64,000 bases of DNA from Tubiluchus corallicola (taxonomy: Eukaryota; Priapulida; Priapulimorpha; Priapulimorphida; Tubiluchidae): positions 1-64,000 of the forward strand of contig JAQGDQ010000554.1 in the NCBI GenBank assembly GCA_030141605.1, in the 5' to 3' direction. Positions 1-10,900 of this stretch are shown here, piece by piece (position 1 is the stretch's first letter; each line of letters begins with the position of its first letter). Below the pieces are notes generated by a model that saw only the letters and a program-made list of their open reading frames with translations, did no database searches and was not told the DNA's origin. The position numbers and the translations under genes were made by a program.

Positions 1-855
1 TCATTTAACATCCCTATCTGAATGCATACCAAAACCTGCACAAAATATGTCGTTAATTATTCATGATGTTCTTCAACAATTTAAAAATTCACGAAAACTT
101 GGAAAATATTTTGAGATACTCTAGAGAAAGCTGCGATGATTTTGCGACTATTTTTCAATATTTTGGAAACATTTCTTTCAGCGAAAATTCTGTGAAATGG
201 TAGTGAAGTGATCACAATATAAGCCTACTCGTGCGAATGACGCGCAACATTCGTCTTGTCGCATGAGTGTCACAGAAATTTACACAAATATGTTGTCCAA
301 ATACTGTGTGACATTTTTGCAACTTTCACCTAAGAAAAAAGCTCAAAATTTGCAGAAAAGTGACGAAAATTGTACAAAATTATTTAGATGTCACAACCTG
401 GGCAACAAGACATAGTTGAATGAAATTTTTGACTGTTGCACAGAGAATTTTTAGGGGTTGCATCCCCATGTAACCTTCAAAGTCAAATTAAACCTTCACT
501 ATAATATAAGCTTTTACAACTTAAAATCCTACTCTCATTATGAATATTCAGTTTATTTTATTATAAACCTACTATAAAATTTGTTTCTATTGATTTTTTT
601 CACTTTATTGTTAACAGTATTAATTTGAAGAACAGCTATTTTTCATTGTGTGCGACGAACGATGTAATGAGTATAGTCTCAAGGTCACCAAAGATAGGTA
701 AACACTAAACAAACAACAGTAACCAGAGACGCTTTCTGTACTATGTATGTCATTCTCGTGTTAACAATAACTATGCATTCTTAGTGTAATCATAATAATG
801 TGTTAAAAATCTTCAATGTCTGTTGGGGTTATATAGGCCTTTAAGTATATTTTAC
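1..855. other. ERGIC2 intron 3 (partial), no gene seen
   Basis: AT-rich sequence downstream of the splice donor that ends ERGIC2 coding exon 3 (donor on the minus strand at 855-850). I looked for the next ERGIC2 coding segment on the minus strand and found none, so the rest of the gene should lie beyond the left edge. No RNA gene or bounded repeat is apparent. Confidence 0.6.
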
Positions 856-3290
856 CTGGGTGGTAAACGGCTTGAAGTATGCATATATCCTGTTTTCCAC
901 AGCATCTTGTGCACTGCATGGTATTCATCCTTAATGTACGTATTAATGCTCTGTATCATATCCCAATACTGACGTTGATTACGAGACAGTTTAAAGTACG
1001 TGGGTTCCTCTTTGAGCGTGCCAAACTTGCTGGCACTTTGATGAGTCAGATCCAGAATGTCAGCTCCTATAACTACAAAAAACAATATGTCAGTAATTAA
1101 GTATAAGTAAGCAGCTGGAGAAATTAAGAGTGCACTCCTATAAGAACACGCATGCAACACTAAGTTAGAAAATCTAAAAAATTTTGTACTTCCACTAGAA
1201 TTCGAACCCAAGATCTTTAGCTTTCTGGGTAGCATTGCTAGGCATTACACCAGGAAGGCACTCGACTTTTCAGATTCGGAACATTACTGAGTATCTGACG
1301 CGGTATTCTGAAAGTGTCTAGCTGATTTGGCATGACTCAGACTCAGTCTTAGTTCTCAAACTTAAAAATTTATTTCAAAAAAACCTGTTAAATACTAAAA
1401 CCATGTCTCACTTCTTTTGTATTCACCATTGGAAACTTGTACCATCTTTAGTTTATGCATAATTATTCATTTGTTTTAGTTTTAGTAAAAACATGTACTT
1501 AACAGTATTACAGTTAATACATATATGGTAAGCACTTGGAAGTTTCAATAAGCACTGTGCCCAAAAACAAGCGAAATTTTGTAGGGCGATTAAAATTTGC
1601 CTTTCTTCAAGTCAATTGCCCATAACTTAATATATCAGAGCCCAAAAATCATTTGTTCTTCCGGCAAATTATCTTTCTCGCATTGTTGTTACATATTAAT
1701 GTTTTATAGTTATGATTTGAATCACTTTTGTAGAGAATGAATTGGGACAATGGGGTTGTAATGAAGCTAAATGTTCTGTAAAAAATTGTTCGCATTTTGC
1801 AGAAGCACTAACATGTTTGACAAATTAATAATCTGTGGTCTAAGCATATGCAAAAAAGGCCTAATAAATAATTTACTATCCTGGATAACAGCATTGAAGC
1901 CTGCATTCATTTGGATACAGTCATGTAGTAGTTACGAAAATATCAGTTATTAATGCAATTATTATTTTATTAATAAAAATTACTTGACACACACCTGCAC
2001 ATGGTGATGCCACTGTGATGTCTACATGAATTTCCAGCCTACTGGTGAAATCCTGGTCTACTTCGTATTCATAATGCATTTCAGTTTCAGTATAGTAACT
2101 AAACTCAGTAACAACCAATACGGCAATGATGATAAAACATAGAATAGTTACTGAAAAAAAAGCATATTCATTACTCACTTTTAGTCAGTCAGTTATAAAC
2201 CAAAGGCCTGATTAAAACCTTGAGAGGCCCTAAGCAATGAAAAGATTATGCTGCCCCATGTATGCGTAATTCAGAATAAAGACAATACTAAACCGTAAAA
2301 TGATATTCTATCTTTCAAAATGAAAAAAAGATTTATTTATAGTAAATGCTAATGCATCAGTTTGCACTTCATAAAAAAGTGATATTAGACTATTTTTATT
2401 TAGAAATGACTATATGCTCAGTAGCAAGAATCTCGACACTCATCCCTACTGTCATACTGTAAACAAACACAGAAACTGCCACACATATTCCATTATATTT
2501 TACTTTTGAGAAATTATTCGATTTAAAAAACTGTGTGGGTCCTTCTTCCCCGAAAGCATTAAGCACATGCTTACTTTAATTTTATTGGTTAATTCTGGGA
2601 TGTATAAATACTAGGTACTGAAGTACTGCAAGGTTTAAAAATTGCATTATATATTTAAAAAATAACACCTTGAAGCACCAACAAAAGAAATAAGACAAAA
2701 GACAGACAAAAAGACAAAGGCAACATTTATTTACCATCCATCATTTTAACAGACAACATTAGCACTAAAGGCTGTTTAGTGACTGACACTATTTGTCAAC
2801 ACTATAGGTAAGGATGCAATAGACAAATAATGAATGTCCAAACTCAAGACTGCATAGCTGCAGTCTAAAACCTAGACCACTTGGCCATTCAACCCAGGAC
2901 AGAGACTGAAACTGGGTATATTGAATCTAAAATTGAAGCCCTGGTCAATACAAGCTTGTTGACAATATTGTTTATCAAGAGAATTGCGCATTAGTTGACC
3001 ATCGCATACAAATATTATTCTAAGCAAGTAATAAACAGTATTTTGATTTGCTAAATTCGTTCATAGAACCACAACAAAGCTTATATTTGTTACTTCAGTG
3101 TGGTAATGGAATGAAGTAGTGTATATAGCTGTGTAATTGTTTCATTTACAAAGAAATCAATTAAATAACATGAGTGGTACTCACAGCCTCCCCCTGCAGG
3201 AGTAGTCTCTTGGTAACTATCTGGTACTTTAGGGAAGGCATCTAACTCTTTCACAGCTTTCAAAGTGGATTTCTTGTTTAATCTTCTCAT
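856..3290 (-). CDS. ERGIC2: ERGIC2, N-terminal part (3 coding exons, 3' end outside window)
   Basis: Cargo receptor-like protein cycling between ER, intermediate compartment and Golgi; the family works with ERGIC3 (family knowledge). Coding exons on the minus strand are 3290-3185, 2150-1995 and 1072-856. All have GT/AG borders and matching phases, giving residues 1-159 of an expected ~375. The start MRRLNKKSTLKAVKELDAFP matches the vertebrate ERGIC2 N-terminus almost residue for residue. A transmembrane helix follows at about residues 36-54 (ILCFIIIAVLVVTEFSYY), then the family segment MHYEYEVDQDFTSRLEIHVD and GADILDL. The third exon ends in LPPR, as in the vertebrate protein just before the lumenal domain. 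ATG 3290 is chosen because it aligns with the vertebrate start. The gene is divergent from TMEM117. The later lumenal domain and second transmembrane helix are not in the window. Confidence 0.95.
1188..1265 (-). repeat. tRNA-derived SINE head (tentative)
   Basis: Read on the minus strand, this stretch in ERGIC2 intron 2 has an A-box-like segment (TGGTGTAATGCCTAGCA) and, about 35 bases on, a near-consensus B box (GGTTCGAATTC). It ends in an A/T-rich tail. The spacing suits a tRNA-derived promoter. No complete acceptor stem is evident, so it is a SINE head or decayed tRNA copy rather than a functional tRNA. Confidence 0.4.
2831..2895 (-). repeat. tRNA-like fragment, probably SINE head
   Basis: On the minus strand the segment contains GGCCAAGTGGTCTAGG, a good match to the A box and D arm of class II (Leu/Ser) tRNAs. 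A hairpin around GACTGCAG follows. The B box is poor. It lies upstream of ERGIC2 exon 2, inside intron 1. Confidence 0.35.
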
Positions 3291-3386
3291 TGCAACTGTA
3301 CTAAGTCCTACACATATACATAAAATACCAACACAAGTTAACATGTATTATGATTATGATTGTCATAAAGTTCACAAACGTTTATT

Positions 3387-3803
3387 ATGAATGTACATGC
3401 CATTTCTCACTTATCATATGTTGCAAGACTTAGGATTCTGGGCTTTACAACTCTGAAGTACAGGCGCAAAAGACAAGATTTAATCCAAACATTTCGTATT
3501 CTTAAAGGTATAGAAACCATCAACAGTGAAATATTTTTCCATCGACAGACATATCATGGTACCAGAGGTCACTCCTACAAAATCAAGAAGAGAACAATTC
3601 CCCAAAAGTGGAGTAGAAGAAGATTCACATTCGCAAGGCGAGTAATTAATGAGTGGAACACGCTGCCTGACCATGTAGTTCAAGCCTCCAATCCTGCCCA
3701 GTTTAAGTCTCGTCTAGATAGATATTGGAAAAACAATGCTGAAAAATATATAGACCCCAGGTTGCCACAATGGCAACAAGAAACCCTGTGTTACACTTCA
3801 TGA
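3387..3803 (+). mobile_element. LINE fragment: C-terminal end of a reverse transcriptase ORF
   Basis: The translation resembles the C-terminus of CR1/L2/Jockey-type non-LTR reverse transcriptases: a TLKYRRKRQDLIQTFRILKG segment, then RGHSYKIKKR, then RRVINEWNTLPDHVVQAS and FKSRLDRYWKN before the stop. Only the last ~138 residues remain, which is typical of a 5'-truncated copy. The 3' tail may extend to the microsatellite-like ATTACTATT run near 4430-4455. Superfamily assignment is by motif only. Confidence 0.75.
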
Positions 3804-4479
3804 GCGCACTGTGGCCACCTATTATGTTCATTTTTTTATATTGATAAAGTAAACAAGGAAGAGTGGAGAGGTCCAAAAGCTATTTCCTCTTAACCTCTAT
3901 CCTTCGACAGTGACGGTAATGATTATGCTTTGCTTATGTACAGCAAACAAATTTACCATAAAATGGGTAAATATCAAACATGTAATTAGTCATTTAAAAA
4001 CCATTATTTGGTACATGCACATTAATTAATTAATTATATTATTATAATATTAGTAACAATTCTGAGAATGTAGCTGACCATGATAACTCATACTCATACT
4101 CATAGTCTTTTGCCACTCTAACCAATAATCACTTAACATTTTCCGCATACCGAACTATTCTAAAAATAATTCATATTATTGAATGTTGTACAGAATTATA
4201 AATCACGTATTTACTTACTTAGTTATGTATTTTGCTATTAAGTATTATTATAAACCGTGGCTTTGCACTCAGCGAATATGGGATAGCTTTAGAATCGTTG
4301 TTTCGTTTAACTGATTCCTTGGTGTACGCGACATCGGGCACTACTTGAAGAAGCAGTCTCTTTAGTTTCCTATGCGATAGATAACTCACTTTGATATTAT
4401 CAAATCGTGTATTTATGGAGGAAAATAAATTACTATTACTATATTATTACTATTATTATTGGGAATAGAGTTGCTGCTG

Positions 4480-4800
4480 CGCGGTAAAAATTGCACAGGA
4501 AAAAATGGCACAAATGGAAAATAGGTAAAAATTGTACACAAATTGCTTTGATACAGATAATTTCAATAATAACAAATTAACAGAAATAATTATGGTGCAA
4601 CATGTATCATAATTTATGTAGAAGCTACTTAATAATTATTAAGCTACCTTCGGATGAAGTGTTTTCATGATTGTAGACAAAAATGACACAAGTAAAAATG
4701 TCACACGAAAAATGGCACAGGAAAAAATGGTACGTGAAAAAATGGCACAAATGGAAAAGTAGGTAAAAATGGCTAAAATGGCACAGGAAAAGTTACAGGC
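4480..4800. repeat. Degenerate short tandem repeat around AAAATGGCACAGG
   Basis: At least eight imperfect copies of a word like AAAAATGGCACAGGAAAA or GGTAAAAATTGCACA occur in two blocks (4480-4545 and 4670-4795). Copies differ in length and are not phased, so this is a decayed minisatellite or internal part of an unidentified element. Confidence 0.45.
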
Positions 4801-6781
4801 TTAGTAAAATATGAGTTTAGGGTTAGGATGATTGTAATGGATAATTATTTTAGTTATGCCATTAGTTTACCTTTGCCAAGGAAGTCCTGCTTCAATACTG
4901 TTTGTTTCGTTGTTTTTATCTGTTAGAGCAGTAAACCTATTATGCAAAAATACCTAACTGCAATCAGATGTCCACGAAACTTTGTGGAGATGGCATAGAG
5001 TGCCAAAATGGAAATTTTTTGCCTGTTCTTTTATTCCAAATTTTTTCCCCCAAACACCGTGTACTAAAAACGTTTCCATAGATTACCACAGATCGACAGG
5101 ATGAAGTTTATAAGTAGGCTTTTTGCCCATAGTTGTCTCTCTTGATAAACCTCTGTTAATTGTTTTATCACAAGTTTTCTCTCTCGCATTGTATATGTGT
5201 GTTGCCTCTCTAAATGTATCTCTCAAGTAGAAGTGCCGCCTAGCGGCTGTTGTCATGGTATGGTGAGGAAGCAATGTCAGTGGTCAGATGTGCTGATTTA
5301 TAGTAAACAGGAATGGTGTTGCAGAGGCATTTCTCGAAGCTTTTCGCGGATGTGCTTAATATCCGTCTATTCTTTATTATCTCTGCCAGGACAAACAACT
5401 AGGAGTCTAAGAGTTAGTTTTAGGATTTATTTACGGAAATTCTGGTTTGCAGAACTGCGTAACGCTATCTATATAACTCTTGGTTATTAATGTGCATAGC
5501 TTTATAAGTTGACTTAGTATGTTGTAAGTGCATTAATTTTGTCAGTCTATTACTGTGGCCAAATGGTTAAAGGAATGCAGACAAACACCATGTGGAATGT
5601 TCGTGCTATTCTTACCTGTGCCATTTTAACCTTCATTACGGAGTTGCTACATAACATTTTTTCATTTTTCTTTTATTCTTCTTTACGTAGCTTTATTTCT
5701 AGTACTGTTATCGTTTATCTATGCACCGGCGTTTTCTTCGAATGTTGCTGTCAAAGAGTTTTCATATTGCTCCAAGTATTTTATATACAAAATAGAAAAA
5801 TGTTTTTGTCTTGAAAAATTTTGTAAGTATTTGTTATTATTTTGTTGTTTCGCGATTCGTTTTAGTTGCTGCAAAACGCACAAAATACGTATTATATAAT
5901 ATATTTTATACACGAATATAACATACCCTGTAAGATATAATTATTAATTTCATTCAATAGAATTACATGGCAAACACTACATAGTACATAAATATGCTTA
6001 TTATATCAACATCAGGTTTAACAATAGAAATGCTAAGCTTTGGTAATACTTTGCTAAGTATTGATGCAAAAAATGTAAGCGATCATAATTCAGAGTTTTT
6101 CAAGTTAGCTTGATAGTACCTTGACAGAGTACAATACTTCCTGATTATATACACCCATTATTATGACATAATATAAAAATTGATTAATGGTAGTTAATAA
6201 ATTCAGAACTGCTGAATCATATTGCAGTTGGAAGAAAGTGTTGCATAAGTGATGTATATGTTGTGGAGACGTTTATGTGAGGAAAATATTGAAACAGTTA
6301 ATGGGTTGGGTAGCCAGAGTCATCAGTAATATTTTAAATTCTGATATTCAAATAGGTAGTGGGCTGGGTAGCTAGAGTTATTAACAATATTTAAAATTCT
6401 GATGTGTGATGTCAGGCAAGCATGGAATAGCTCTTTTAGCAAGGCCTCTTGAGTTTGTACAGTGAAATTCCAGAATTAATTTCTGCGAATGACCTCATTT
6501 TTGACAATTGGTATGAAAAAATCGTCTTGATCAAATATAGATAAACTATTTGAAATCTTATAACAGTGAAGAAGATTATCCTTTCTCACATCTCAAGTGT
6601 AAAGCCGTAATAACCTCCCTTTGGCCGTGAGTTATGATGTGAACAGTACGAAAGACACCTCCTTCTGCACCTGTTGTAAGAGTGATGTAACTGCAGTGAC
6701 CAACTAGCTGCTGCATATTTAAGTTTGTGTCATGCTAGAGCATAATAACTTAATGTGATCTCGAAGCAACAGCTCGTTTAC

Positions 6782-7333
6782 TTAAGCCAGTGACATATTT
6801 GCTGAGTTTTCTACTTTAGTTATGTGTTTATTCCATTTTAACTCATTGGAGACCGAAACACTTAGATCCTTCACATCTGTTGGCTGCTGAATTTCTGAAC
6901 TGCACAGTTCATACTTGAGTTCTTGCTTTGGTCTTAAGCGAAGAACTGAAAACTTGGCCGGTTTAGGAGCTAATGTGTATGTAGCACACCACTGTTCCAC
7001 AGTGTGGAAGTCCAAAACATACTCAATATACTTGTGTATATATTTACTTGCACATTTTAATTTCATCAGTATATAGTGTTGAAATCGCATTTAGACATCA
7101 TAGAAGATCACTGGTGTAGTTTAAAAAAATATAGTTCCTTAAGGAATTCCACTAACCATGCATCTAGCTAAATAGCTAAATGGGTTTCCAGTAATGATAG
7201 CTCTCTGGAAATGATAAAAAAGAAAGTTCTTAAATTTATAGTTTAATAACTTTCCACTGATACCAGTAAACTCCAGCTTAAGCTTCATTGTGTTGGATGG
7301 AACTGAATCAAAATTAACAAATACATGTGCAGA
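6782..7333 (-). mobile_element. Decayed LINE reverse transcriptase fragment
   Basis: The minus strand encodes two shifted pieces of one reverse transcriptase. The upstream piece (about 7312-7142) reads FDSVPSNTMKLKLEFTGISG and further on YLARCMVSGIP, matching the FDSVPH..L..KL...GI and SGVPQGS regions. The downstream piece (7090-6782) carries KFSVLRLRPK and TDVKDLSVSVSNELKWNKH, matching the region after the catalytic core where KDLGV is typical. The catalytic YxDD lies in the broken part. Frameshifts make it a fossil. Confidence 0.75.
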
Positions 7334-7986
7334 ATTGTCAATATATCAATATGAACATTGGGATAATCGTATGCCTTTATCCAGTCATTGTAGCTATAGT
7401 CCTCCCAGGCAGTGACTTACGTTGATTAGTGCAAATGCGATTCTTGTCGATTAGAAAGGGGTGCACACACTGGAGATTAGATCGTCGACTATTTTTACCA
7501 TGACCAACATATATAATATTTGTCTCAAATCACTGACATTCTTTATCAAAGCTGAAATTGAGAAAAAACTCCTCAGTTTTGGTGACTTAAATTCACGATT
7601 GGCTCTGCGGGAGAAAAGGAGTTTCAAAGTAAGTCATTGTCTGAATATGCAGCAATTGAAATGAAACCATTTGTTGTTTTGGTTGCTCAAGAATGAAGAA
7701 ACTAAGAGAAAATCGTGTTCTTGGGTACTCGCGATTTTGTAACAAAATCGGCAAATACTCATAGGTGAATATCATCAAATGTTAACTTAATTTTGCAGAA
7801 GTGAACGGGGACAAAGAGAAAGTACAACATGACTGATTGACAGCCCAAACTGCCCAAGCATGTGTGTGATGCATATAAGAACATTGATACTGTTTGCTTT
7901 TAAAACCTTAATTGAACTTTGCTATTTTTGTTATTCATTATTCAAATTTTTGTTTTGCAGCATGTAGGTTTAAGATTGGACTCAGG

Positions 7987-10900
7987 ATGGACCTGACGTC
8001 AAGTAATAAAGAAAATGAAGAGGAAAACCCTCTTCAAACTCCTGATTCGAATGTGGAGTCTGTAACTGATCCTCCTGTGAGTTTATAGTGTTGTCTTGCA
8101 GAGAAATGTGTTAAGTGCTCCTGATATGTGTACTCGTAATAAAAAATTGATAATAAAATTTATTAGAGACATAGATTTGCAGTTAACTACATTTTAGATT
8201 AACAAGGCGTATTGTATTATGAAGACTTATCAAAACCTTCTGCTTTTTTGTTTGTGCTGTTGTTGTGTTTAGTTTTCTCAAGTTTAGTTGTTGTGTTTCA
8301 GGTGAGATTTAGAACGCCACCTTTGCGAACTTCCTCTCCGAGAACAAATAAAGTCCTGTCTGCAGGTGACTATGAAGCTGAAAAAATTGAGAAACAGCTG
8401 CAACGACAATCTGCAGCCGAACCGAAAGCTTTTGTGTCGTATCATGATGTGGTTGATGAGCTTGCTGCAAAGCTGGGTGTGGCAAAATCACCTCGAAGGG
8501 CTCTGATGAGCCAAAGCACAGACGAAGATGAGGAGGGTGAAGAATTAGGGAAGCCTGTACCATCTCCTATTACGTGCGCGAAAGCTACTGACGATAACTT
8601 GCATGCAAAACCAGGCGTGGAAACACTAGTCCAAAAACAAGGCATGCCTATCCATGGAACCATTCCTCTAATTGAGGACATGGAAAGTGGGCGAAAGAGT
8701 TTTGGTGAAGTCATCGATATTCCCTTGTCTCCTGAGGAGGATACCCTGCCGTCTCACGAAGAACCTGTTTTGCCCGATGCTGTTGATGTCATAGATGCGC
8801 AAGAATTCACTAAACTTCGAGAACCAGAAAATGTTAGTGAATCGTCCTACTACATGAAGAAAACTTTTCAGTATTATTTTCAGCACCCGTGGTTTCGATT
8901 GTTAGTCGCATATCTTGTTATATTTCTTAATTTTCTCATCTTTGCTGAAGATCCAGTGTCGCATAGTTATAGGGAGTGTGCTATACCAGTCGTTGGGCAT
9001 GGCTTTTCCTTTCTTTTTATGCAATATCCACCGAATGCGTGGTCCTGCTTGAAGGTATGATATCTTGGCTGAACGTAAAGGAATGGACACACCATTTATC
9101 ATGTTGGGTTCATTTTACTGCTATCATTTAAAGTTAGAAAGATATAACGAAGAAATCTGCAAGAAACTGTCTGTAAAGCATAAAGCTAATATGTACTACC
9201 GTTGTAAAGAAATTGTAAAGTGTGGTGGTAGTCACCATTCACTTGAAAATTATGACATAACTGTTGGACTTATTGACTTTTCTTAAGCGCATCGTGGCTT
9301 TCCGTAAGCATACTCTGCTTAAACTAATTCAAACTTCTGCAGCTTACTTTTATCTTTAGGCAAAAATATCACAAAATTAGTTATCTGATTTTTTGTGTAA
9401 GATTATTGTACTTTTGATGAAAATTGACAGTGCACTGCTTCCCTTTAGTTGAAGAATGACATCATTGACAGAAAAATGGGCGTTTAAAATGGGAGCTCCC
9501 AAGTGCGAAATGATCGCAACTTTAAAAAATTGTTTTACCAATTATGCGAGGCATTTATAACACTTTCATTACTAAATCCCTCTAACATTTTTTGCGAATG
9601 TTGAAATAAGCGTAACTAGCTAGAAGGCTTGACCTTTCCTTTAATAAGAATGATTTAAGTCATTGAGCTGTCTTATCAAGTATTTGACTTTAAGATTCTT
9701 TATGTGTGTCATCTGCAGGGCCGCAGCAACTGAGACGGATGTAAATAATTAATATAAATCGCTGTACCTTTTACAACTAACTAATGTACACCCAAACTGG
9801 CTTTCAAACATTGTTGGTTGTATCATTATTTGACTTAGGTTTCAAGTTTGCATCAGGATACTTAATGTTCATGCACTAAACCTGTAATTGAAGATGTTAG
9901 GGTTAAATTTTTTGTTAATTTACAAGGAGATATTGGTGCTGCCTCCAAAAATGCAAATATGAAGTTGTGTCAACGCAGAAAGTTCATTGCGCTAAATGCA
10001 AACTTATACACTGCCCTATATTTTTATGTAATTTTAATACATAAGCAGTTGAAGCTAAATTGTTGCAAATATGGACTGTTAAAATAGTATGCAAATTTAA
10101 TTAGACTATGACCTAAAGATTTTTTGTTATTTTTCACAGGTTGTACTTTGGCTTTCTGGTATTATCTGTGGCATGGTAGTTGGGAAGCTAGTTATTCACA
10201 AACAGGTGCTAAGTAAGTTTTTTATTTGTTTACACTTTATTTTCTAAAAATCTTTGTATTTCATCTAAGGAACCATTACACAAAAAATAAATAAATATTA
10301 TTAATGTAATGAAAGGTTATTATAAAATATTTTATCAAATGAATTTTGTTTATTGATGGTTCTTGACTTTGTTTGGAAAATTTTGTGTTGGATTCAAGAG
10401 CTATTTGGTTACAAATTATTTATTTAGAGTTTTTGTCAACTGCGTGAATTCGCTCACAGAAATGTTTATTTAACGCCTTGCAAGTTTTCACCTATTTTTA
10501 GTTGCCAATCTGCAACCTTTTAAGCATTATTAGCGTTTTACATCTAAAATTAAAACATTTTGAATTTTGCATATAGATCGGTTGCTGCGACTCAGCATGT
10601 TTCAAGGCGACAACGGATCATGGATGATAATGTTTTTGTTCACTGTTATCAGCATATTTGTTTTCACGCATGTTTACAACGCTTTTCTTCTTGCTGGTGC
10701 ACCAGACACCGATTCGTATCGCATCACGAGTGCCATGGGCATACCGTACGAGTACTTCATGAAAATGGCAGCTTGCGGTACGTGGTTAGGCGATTTTGTG
10801 ACGGCTTGGATGGTATGTATGAGCACATTGTGGTGATTGTATCACTACTCTTTACAAATGTTTATTAGTTACTTGGTGCTGGCCTCAAAAGTTCAAATAA

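Larger units (their letters stand above)
3345..7960. other. Intergenic region between divergent ERGIC2 and TMEM117
   Basis: About 4.7 kb separate the two head-to-head genes. It holds two LINE reverse-transcriptase remnants (3387-3803 and 6782-7333), a patch of short imperfect repeats around AAAATGGCACAGGAAAA (about 4480-4800) and a diverged 45-base direct repeat (6299-6345 and 6357-6402). Promoters for both genes should lie here, but no clear TATA box or CpG-rich island is visible. Remaining open frames are short and featureless. Confidence 0.5.
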
